DNA from: Marinimicrobium sp. C6131
GTDB lineage: Bacteria; Pseudomonadota; Gammaproteobacteria; Pseudomonadales; Cellvibrionaceae
Assembly (NCBI RefSeq): GCF_026153455.1
Contig: NZ_CP110629.1
Span: 1,922,001 to 1,986,000, forward strand
DNA length: 64,000 nucleotides
Reading direction: 5' to 3'
Under the pieces are notes generated by a model. It did no database searches. It was given only the letters and a program-made list of their open reading frames with translations, and had not been told where the DNA came from. Each line of letters starts with the position of its first letter. The stretch's first letter is position 1. Positions 57,855 to 64,000 of the stretch are shown piece by piece. A program made the position numbers and the translations under genes.

Positions 57855-59279
57855 CTAGCGCAATTTGCGCCGGGCGAGTTCACCGGCCAGGGCGCCGACG
57901 TTACCGGCGCCCTGGGTAATCACAATATCTCCCGGCCTGACGATATCCCGAATCACATCGGGCACATCATCCACCGATTCAACAAAGATCGGTTCCACCG
58001 CTCCGCGCATGCGGATGCTTCGGCTCAGATGGCGACCATCCGCCCCCGGAATGGCATCTTCTCCGGCGCTGTATACTTCCAACAACACCAGCACATCGAC
58101 CGATGACAGGACGTCGACGAAGTCCTCGTACAGATCCCGGGTCCGGGTATAGCGATGCGGCTGGTAAACCATTACCAACCGACGCTCCGGCCAGCCATCG
58201 CGGATGGCGGCAATGGTCGCTGCCACTTCGCGCGGGTGATGTCCGTAGTCGTCCACCAGCATCGCTTCACCGCTCTCCACCTGGTAGTGACCGTATACCT
58301 GAAAACGGCGACCCACCCCGGCAAAATGTTTCAGCCCATCCTGGATGGCCTGATCGCTCAACCCCTCATCCGTGGCAACCGCCACCACGGCGGTGGCATT
58401 CAACACATTGTGTAACCCGGGAATATTGAGCTCGATGGCCAGTGGCACTTTGTGGTCCGGACGCTCGACCTCAAACCGGGTCTGCATTTTGTCCTTGCTG
58501 ACATTGATCGCCCGGAAGTCACAATGCGCTTCAAATCCATAGGTCAGTATCGGACGGGACAGCGATGGAATGATGTCGCGCACTACCGGGTCATCCCCGC
58601 ACAACACGGCCAGCCCATAGAACGGCAGGTTGTGAATGAATTCAATAAAGGTGCGCTTCAACTGATTGAAGTCACCCCCGTAGGTATCCATGTGATCGGC
58701 ATCGATGTTGGTCACCACGGCCACCATCGGCTGCAGATGCAGAAAGGACGCATCGCTCTCATCGGCTTCCGCCACCAGGTAGCGACTTGCGCCCAGTTGC
58801 GCATTGCTGCCCGCACTGTTGACCAACCCGCCGATGATAAACGTCGGGTGTTGTCCTCCCGCCGCCAGTACTGAGGCCATCAGACTGGTCGTCGTGGTTT
58901 TGCCGTGAGTTCCCGCAACCGCGATACCGTGGCGATAACGCATCAGTTCGCCGAGCATCTCGGCGCGTCGCACGATGGGTATGCGCCGCTCTCGGGCACC
59001 GACCATCTCCGGATTGTCCGCTTTCACCGCACTGGAGTTGACCACAACGTGCGCATCCACCACGTTTTCTTCGCGATGGCCGATAAACACTGTTGCGCCC
59101 ATCGCCTCGAGGCGACGGGTGGTGCCTGAGGCTTTCAGATCGGAGCCGGTGATCTCGTAGCCCTGATTGATCAGCACCTCCGCAATGCCACTCATACCCG
59201 CACCGCCGATGCCGATAAAGTGAATGCGTCGGATTCGGCGCATTTCCGGAACTTCGTAATATTGAATGGCTTTATCCAC
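57855..59279 (-). CDS. murC: UDP-N-acetylmuramate--L-alanine ligase
   Basis: 474 aa. N-terminal Rossmann IHFIGIGGAGMSGIAEVL, ATP loop VAGTHGKTTTTSLMA, and the central EADESDASFLHLQP; the C-terminal domain has VDDYGHHPREVAATI and VYQPHRYTRTRDL. It adds L-Ala to UDP-MurNAc. GTG 59279 is preferred: GAGG lies six bases upstream and the extra residues DKAIQYYEVPEMRRIR align with the short extension of E. coli MurC. It overlaps murG by 8 bases. ATG 59243 is the alternative. Confidence 0.94.
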   Translation of the reverse strand: MDKAIQYYEVPEMRRIRRIHFIGIGGAGMSGIAEVLINQGYEITGSDLKASGTTRRLEAMGATVFIGHREENVVDAHVVVNSSAVKADNPEMVGARERRIPIVRRAEMLGELMRYRHGIAVAGTHGKTTTTSLMASVLAAGGQHPTFIIGGLVNSAGSNAQLGASRYLVAEADESDASFLHLQPMVAVVTNIDADHMDTYGGDFNQLKRTFIEFIHNLPFYGLAVLCGDDPVVRDIIPSLSRPILTYGFEAHCDFRAINVSKDKMQTRFEVERPDHKVPLAIELNIPGLHNVLNATAVVAVATDEGLSDQAIQDGLKHFAGVGRRFQVYGHYQVESGEAMLVDDYGHHPREVAATIAAIRDGWPERRLVMVYQPHRYTRTRDLYEDFVDVLSSVDVLVLLEVYSAGEDAIPGADGRHLSRSIRMRGAVEPIFVESVDDVPDVIRDIVRPGDIVITQGAGNVGALAGELARRKLR

Positions 59280-60375
59280 GATTGACCTCGATACCGGTTT
59301 GGGCAATACAGTGCTCGGCGACCACTCGCGCCGCCTCAGGCTGTGCCAGTTGGCGGCCGCGTTCAGCCATGGTGCGCAAGCGATTCCGCTGGGCAAACTC
59401 TTCCCGTATCAGCGCCGCCAGCTTTTCGCCATCCAGATCCTTTTGAGAGACCGCCAGTGCAGCGCCGGCATTCACCAACACGGCCGCATTGTGCGTCTGA
59501 TGATCGTCAATGGCGTGAGGGAACGGAATCAACAAGGCGGCCAGTCCCACCGTCATCAGTTCCGACACCGTCAAAGCACCAGCGCGACAGATCACCCAAT
59601 CAGCCCAGGCATACGCCTCGGCCATATCATCGATGAACGCATCCACCCGGGCGTCCACATCCAGGGTTTCATAGCGGGTCCGGGTGGCTTCCAGATGGGC
59701 TGCACCACTTTGATGCCACACCATCGGGCGAATCTCGGGAGCAAGCCGGGCGAGTGCGTCCGGCACCTGCTCATTGATCGCCTGCGCTCCCAAACTGCCG
59801 CCCAGAACCAGAAGACGCAAAGGCTGATCTCCCCGGTTTCTGAGCCGTTCCGCTGGGGCCGCCACCGCCGCCAATTCACGCCTCACCGGGTTGCCCACAA
59901 CCCGAGCCCCTTTCAGGCCGGTCGGAAACGCCGTGAGAACGCACTGGGCCAGCGGCGACAGGTAACGATTTGTCGTTCCGGGGATGGCGTTCTGCTCATG
60001 TATCACCAGTGGCTTCCACAACAGTCTGGCGGCGACGCCGCCGGGGCCGGACGCAAACCCCCCAAACCCCACCACGACGTCCGGCTTGAAACGCCGGATG
60101 ACCGAAAACGCCTGACCAATGGCTGCGAGAATCAGGAACGGCGCTTTCAACAGACCGGCCGCACCGCGCCCCCGCACGCCCTGCACCGACAAAAAGTGCA
60201 GCGCAATACCCGCCTCCGGAACCAGCCGGGCCTCAATACCTTTGGCGGTGCCCAACCAGGCCACCTGGACGCCTTGCGCCTGAAGCTCACGCGCCACCGC
60301 CAACGCCGGAAACACATGACCTCCGGTGCCGCCGGCCATAATCAAGGCTTTTTTACGGGAGGCTGAAGTCATCAT
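59272..60375 (-). CDS. murG: Lipid II synthase glycosyltransferase MurG
   Basis: 367 aa, GT28. N-terminal ALIMAGGTGGHVFPALAVA, G-loops VVGFGGFASGPGG and VLGGSLGAQAINE, and the UDP-GlcNAc site ICRAGALTVSELMTVG with PFPHAIDDHQTHNA. It transfers GlcNAc to lipid I at the inner face of the membrane. The start is ATG 60375, overlapping the ftsW stop (ATGA); a second ATG follows at 60372, with GGGAGG upstream serving either. Confidence 0.95.
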   Translation of the reverse strand: MMTSASRKKALIMAGGTGGHVFPALAVARELQAQGVQVAWLGTAKGIEARLVPEAGIALHFLSVQGVRGRGAAGLLKAPFLILAAIGQAFSVIRRFKPDVVVGFGGFASGPGGVAARLLWKPLVIHEQNAIPGTTNRYLSPLAQCVLTAFPTGLKGARVVGNPVRRELAAVAAPAERLRNRGDQPLRLLVLGGSLGAQAINEQVPDALARLAPEIRPMVWHQSGAAHLEATRTRYETLDVDARVDAFIDDMAEAYAWADWVICRAGALTVSELMTVGLAALLIPFPHAIDDHQTHNAAVLVNAGAALAVSQKDLDGEKLAALIREEFAQRNRLRTMAERGRQLAQPEAARVVAEHCIAQTGIEVNRG

Positions 60376-61589
60376 GCTGCCTCCCGCCATTCCGAGCGCA
60401 CCGACACCGGCTTGACCCGGGTGCGCACGCGCGATACCGGAACCGCCTGGCGCTGTTCCCAATCCACCCGAATCACAAAGCCGATCAGCGCGCAGCCAAT
60501 CAGCAAACTGCTGCCGCCGTAACTGATGAACGGCAGAGTCAGCCCCTTGGTGGGCAGCAAACCGGCCGCAACGCCGACATTGATGAACACCTGGAAGGTG
60601 AACAATATGGCCACACCGTAGGAGGCAAACGCCGCAAACAGCCGGTTGGCCGTCAGGCTTGCGCGAGCGATCGCAAAAATCCGCACGATCAACGCCGCAA
60701 ATACACCGAGCATCACCACCAGGCCGATCAGTCCAAATTCCTCGGCCATGATGGCGGCAATAAAATCCGTGTGGGCCTCCGGCAGATAAAACAGTTTCTG
60801 CAGGCTGTTACCGAGTCCGAGCCCAAACCATTCGCCCCGACCGAAGGCGATCAGGGATTGGGTCAGTTGATAACCGGAGCCAAACTGGGCGGACCAGGGA
60901 TCCAGAAACGTCACCAGACGCGTCATCCGGTAGGGCGAGTAGACCGCCAGCGCCGCCAGACAGGCCACGGCCGCCGCCCCGAGCAACCCGAAGTGCCAGA
61001 GTTTGACGCCGGCGATAAACATCATGGCCAGAACCACGCTGGCCAACACCACGGCACTGCCGAAGTCCGGCTGGAACAACAACAGCAGACACATCAACCC
61101 CAGCACCAACACCGGCTTAACGAAGCCCTGCCAGCCCGTGTACAACTCCTGATGCCGCCGGGCAAAAAAGCTGGCAAAAAACAGAACGGCGGCGACCTTG
61201 GCCACCTCAGAGATCTGTACCGAAATCAACCCGAGGTCCAACCAGCGACGGGCGCCATTCACCTCCCGGCCAATCCCCGGGATCAATACCAGACAGAGCA
61301 GCCCCAAGGTTGCCACCATCAACCAGCCGGCGTACTGCTGGGCAAAGCGCACCGGCACCGCGACCACCAGAGCCGCGACCGCCACCCCCATCACCAGATA
61401 CACCAGATGCCGCTTGGTAAAGAACCAAGGGTCCCCATAGGTTTCCGCCGCAAACGCAATGGAGGCGGAGGCGATCATTACCAGACCGATGCTGAGCAGA
61501 CCGAGCCACAAAAGAATCAACACGCCGTCGGCGCCGCCGCGGAAAACCGCGATCGACTCTTCCCACTGCTGCTTGAGCCATCCGATCAT
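60372..61589 (-). CDS. ftsW: SEDS-family lipid II polymerase FtsW
   Basis: 405 aa with ten membrane helices. SEDS motifs: LLLFQPDFGSAVVLA near residue 190, the loop with FGSGYQLTQSLIAFGRGEWFGLGLG, PEAHTDFIAAIMAEEFGL and GLTLPFISYGGSSLL. It polymerises glycan at the septum with FtsI. ATG 61589 overlaps the murD stop (ATGA). The longer frame upstream lies within murD and is not used. Confidence 0.95.
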   Translation of the reverse strand: MIGWLKQQWEESIAVFRGGADGVLILLWLGLLSIGLVMIASASIAFAAETYGDPWFFTKRHLVYLVMGVAVAALVVAVPVRFAQQYAGWLMVATLGLLCLVLIPGIGREVNGARRWLDLGLISVQISEVAKVAAVLFFASFFARRHQELYTGWQGFVKPVLVLGLMCLLLLFQPDFGSAVVLASVVLAMMFIAGVKLWHFGLLGAAAVACLAALAVYSPYRMTRLVTFLDPWSAQFGSGYQLTQSLIAFGRGEWFGLGLGNSLQKLFYLPEAHTDFIAAIMAEEFGLIGLVVMLGVFAALIVRIFAIARASLTANRLFAAFASYGVAILFTFQVFINVGVAAGLLPTKGLTLPFISYGGSSLLIGCALIGFVIRVDWEQRQAVPVSRVRTRVKPVSVRSEWREAA

Positions 61590-62929
61590 AGTCGCGCCTC
61601 CACAGCCCGACGGAATTGCTCGCCCCGATCCTGATAGTTGCGGAACATATCGAAACTGGCGCACGCCGGTGACAACAGCACCACGTCGCCTGCCTGTGCT
61701 GCGGCGCTGGCTTTGCGCACGGCATCCGTCATGGAGTCCGCGCGGATCGCGTCGGTCAGATCGCCGAGCACCGTCGCCATTTCTTCGGCGGCGGTGCCGA
61801 TCAGTACCAGTGTTCTAACACAGCGTTCAACCGGCTTGCGCAACTCGGTAAAGTCCGCGCCTTTGGGATCGCCACCGGCGATCAACACAATTTTTCCCGT
61901 GGCCGGCGCCAGCCCTTCGATCGCCGCCACGGCGGCCCCCACGTTGGTGCCTTTGGAGTCGTTGTAGTACCCGACACCGTCATGTTCCGCCACCCATTCA
62001 CACCGATGAGGCAAGCCGCGGAAGCGACGCAAGGTGTTAAGCATGGACTCATGCGAAAAACCCGCCGAATGACCCAGCGCCAGCGCCGCCAGGGCGTTAT
62101 CAATGTTGTGTCGTCCCTTGATTCTCAGCTCGCTCGCCGGCATCAGAGGCTCGAGCTGCCAGTACAACCACGGCTCGCCTTCGTGCTCGGCTACACCGAA
62201 CCGATGAAACTCCGGTCGACCGCCAAAGGTGATCGGTATCGCATTGACACTCATCGGCGGCTGGGTCAACACACTCTGGCTGTTGTACACCACCTGTTCC
62301 GCGCCGAAGTAAACCCGCAACTTGGCCTGATGATAGGCCGGCATGTTCGGATAGCGATCCATGTGATCGGCGCTGACATTCAGTACCGTGGCCACTTTGG
62401 CGCTCAGTTTGCTCACACCTTCCAGTTGAAAACTCGACAGCTCCAGCACATACAGCTCAATGCTGTCATCGAGCAGATCCAGAGCCGGCGTTCCCAGGTT
62501 GCCACCGACCGCGACACGAACACCGGCATCCCGGGCCATTTCCCCGACCAGCGTCGTGACCGTGCTCTTGGCGTTGGAGCCGGTAATCGCGATCAGCGGC
62601 GCTTTGGCAAAACGCACAAACAACTCGATGTCACCCACCAGACGAGCGCCGGCATTGCGCGCCTGCTGTAATTCGGGCGTGCTCATCGCGATACCGGGGC
62701 TGACCACCACTTCTTCCACCCGGCTCAGCAGCGCCACATCCAGAGGGCCGAACTGGATACGTTCAGCACCAAACTCCCGCTCCAGCGCCTCGCGCTGGGG
62801 ATGCTCCGGACGAGTATCCAGCAAGGTGAACGCCTGGCCCCGGCGCGCCAGAAAACGCGCGACGGAAACGCCGGTCACACCGGCGCCCACGATGGCGGTT
62901 TCACAGCTTGACGCGATCAGTTGCGGCAC
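61586..62929 (-). CDS. murD: UDP-N-acetylmuramoylalanine--D-glutamate ligase
   Basis: 447 aa. N-terminal AIVGAGVTGVSVARFLARRG, ATP loop AITGSNAKSTVTTLVGEMA (the SNAKST form also found in Pseudomonas MurD), NVSADHMDRYPNM, and C-terminal YYNDSKGTNVGAAVAAIEGL with LLSPACASFDMFRNYQDRGEQF. It adds D-Glu in the cytoplasm. The start is GTG 62929, 16 bases after mraY. Confidence 0.95.
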   Translation of the reverse strand: MPQLIASSCETAIVGAGVTGVSVARFLARRGQAFTLLDTRPEHPQREALEREFGAERIQFGPLDVALLSRVEEVVVSPGIAMSTPELQQARNAGARLVGDIELFVRFAKAPLIAITGSNAKSTVTTLVGEMARDAGVRVAVGGNLGTPALDLLDDSIELYVLELSSFQLEGVSKLSAKVATVLNVSADHMDRYPNMPAYHQAKLRVYFGAEQVVYNSQSVLTQPPMSVNAIPITFGGRPEFHRFGVAEHEGEPWLYWQLEPLMPASELRIKGRHNIDNALAALALGHSAGFSHESMLNTLRRFRGLPHRCEWVAEHDGVGYYNDSKGTNVGAAVAAIEGLAPATGKIVLIAGGDPKGADFTELRKPVERCVRTLVLIGTAAEEMATVLGDLTDAIRADSMTDAVRKASAAAQAGDVVLLSPACASFDMFRNYQDRGEQFRRAVEARL

Positions 62930-62945
62930 AGTCTCTCGCTCTCCA

Positions 62946-64000
62946 TTAACGCAGTTTCAATGTCGCCAGTCCGAAAGAGACCAGCATGACGGTAATGATC
63001 CAGAAGCGCACGATCACGCGCGGCTCCGGCCAACCTTTCAATTCATAGTGATGGTGCAGCGGCGCCATCCGGAAAATCCGCCGTCCGGTCAGTTTGAACG
63101 ACGCCACCTGCAGAATGACCGACACCGTCTCCATCACAAAAATGCCGCCCATGATGAACAGCACAATTTCGTGGCGCACAATCACGGCTATCACACCCAA
63201 CGCCGCGCCGAGGGCAAGTGCTCCGACATCCCCCATGAAAACCTGGGCGGGATAGGTGTTGAACCACAGAAAGCCCAGTCCGGCACCCGCCAGTGCACCA
63301 CAGAAAATCACCAGCTCACCGGCCCCGGGGATATGCGCAATGTGCAGATAATTGGCAAACTCCACATGCCCGGACAGATAGGCGATGATGCCCAGTGCCG
63401 AGCCCACCATGACCGAAGGCATGATGGCCAAACCATCCAGACCATCGGTGAGATTCACCGCGTTGCTCGAACCGACAATCACAAAGTAGGTGATCACCAG
63501 ATAAAACAGTCCCATGTCCAGAGCCACGTTTTTGAAAAACGGTACGAACAACTGGGTTTCCGCCGGGGTGACAGCGGTGGAGTACAGAAACAACGCCGCA
63601 CCGACACCAGCCACGGACTGCCAGAAATATTTCCAGCGCGCCGGCAGACCCCGCGAGTTGGACTGGACCACTTTGCGATAGTCATCGACCCAGCCCACAG
63701 CGCCAAAAATCCCCGTCACCACCAGAACCACCCAGACATAACGATTGCTCAAGTCCGTCCAGAGCAGGGTACTGATGAAGATAGCCGCCAGAATCAGCGT
63801 ACCGCCCATGGTGGGGGTACCGGATTTGCTCAAGTGCGTCTGAGGACCGTCGCTGCGTACCGCCTGACCGATCTGCAGATAATTGAGGCGGCGGATCATC
63901 CAGGGACCCAGCAACAGCGAAATCACCAAGGCGGTCAGCACTCCGAGAATGGCGCGCAGCGTCAGGTACTGAAACACGGCCATGCCGCGCAGGTATTCTT
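62946..64000 (-). CDS. mraY: Phospho-MurNAc-pentapeptide translocase (5' end outside window)
   Basis: At least 350 residues visible; the frame stays open to the window edge and codes EYLRGMAVFQYLTLRAI, matching the interior of MraY N-termini, so the ATG at 63983 is not the start and roughly 10-15 residues are missing. The catalytic aspartates lie in GWVDDYRKV and NAVNLTDGLDGLA; MAPLHHHYELKG is the conserved His loop. It makes lipid I from UDP-MurNAc-pentapeptide and undecaprenyl phosphate. Confidence 0.95.
   Translation of the reverse strand, partial: EYLRGMAVFQYLTLRAILGVLTALVISLLLGPWMIRRLNYLQIGQAVRSDGPQTHLSKSGTPTMGGTLILAAIFISTLLWTDLSNRYVWVVLVVTGIFGAVGWVDDYRKVVQSNSRGLPARWKYFWQSVAGVGAALFLYSTAVTPAETQLFVPFFKNVALDMGLFYLVITYFVIVGSSNAVNLTDGLDGLAIMPSVMVGSALGIIAYLSGHVEFANYLHIAHIPGAGELVIFCGALAGAGLGFLWFNTYPAQVFMGDVGALALGAALGVIAVIVRHEIVLFIMGGIFVMETVSVILQVASFKLTGRRIFRMAPLHHHYELKGWPEPRVIVRFWIITVMLVSFGLATLKLR

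Noticed and set aside
62520..62600. Defective ATP loop in MurD (Ala for Gly in the P-loop)
   Set aside because: The SNAKST variant is also the one I recall in Pseudomonas MurD, so it is a clade feature and not a lesion.

Overview
The window is a dense, GC-rich chromosomal segment of a Gram-negative gammaproteobacterium. LpxC, OMPLA-type PldA, YhdP, OmpA-type and other lipoproteins, and a dcw cluster running mraY-murD-ftsW-murG-murC-ddlB-ftsQAZ-lpxC followed by an M23 peptidase, secA and argJ all point to the Pseudomonas/Cellvibrio branch. A secreted GH43 glycosidase lipoprotein, a rhombosortase and a PMT-type mannosyltransferase would suit a Cellvibrionaceae-like marine polysaccharide degrader. 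That taxonomic placement is inference. No rRNA, tRNA, CRISPR array, prophage or insertion sequence was seen.

Layout. 1-2.5 kb: a DUF4398/OmpA lipoprotein pair and a Xre/RES toxin-antitoxin pair. 2.6-8.6 kb: a large exported protein of unknown function, a GH43 glycosidase, an MltB-type lytic transglycosylase and a small secreted protein. 8.7-10.7 kb: a PA14-domain membrane protein translationally coupled to a PMT-type O-mannosyltransferase. 10.8-20.1 kb (minus strand): mreB-mreC-mreD-maf-rng-yhdP-msrB, the cell-shape and envelope cluster. 20.5-24.7 kb (plus strand): gatCAB, a PA4642-family gene and rhombosortase. 24.9-29.1 kb (minus strand): an RhlB-like DEAD-box helicase, ilvD and a DUF3617 protein.

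29.2-43.8 kb is the accessory highlight, a short-chain amide/urea locus. A minus-strand set (urtABCDE-like ABC transporter, amiE, the AAA+ gene amiB, fmdA and the zinc-ribbon gene fmdB) runs away from a plus-strand regulatory set. The regulatory set is a 1126-aa hybrid histidine kinase whose sensor half is an NCS1-type permease plus a cysteine-rich module, a LuxR-type response regulator overlapping it, and a soluble protein resembling a NIT (nitrate/nitrite-sensing) domain. The transporter would import amides or urea, AmiE and FmdA would release ammonia, and the kinase/regulator pair probably controls the divergent operon. No urease genes are present in the window.

43.9-45.8 kb: pldA with an Asp in place of the E. 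coli triad Asn, a DUF3833 lipoprotein and yacG. 45.9-64 kb (minus strand): a MutT-ThiE-like fusion, argJ, secA, an M23 peptidase, lpxC, ftsZAQ, ddlB, murC, murG, ftsW, murD and mraY, the last running off the window end.

Fine-scale points include a probable AUU start codon for mreC, a 26-nt near-perfect palindrome in the mreB leader, a compact three-way-junction RNA candidate before the DUF3617 gene, and hairpins preceding secA.
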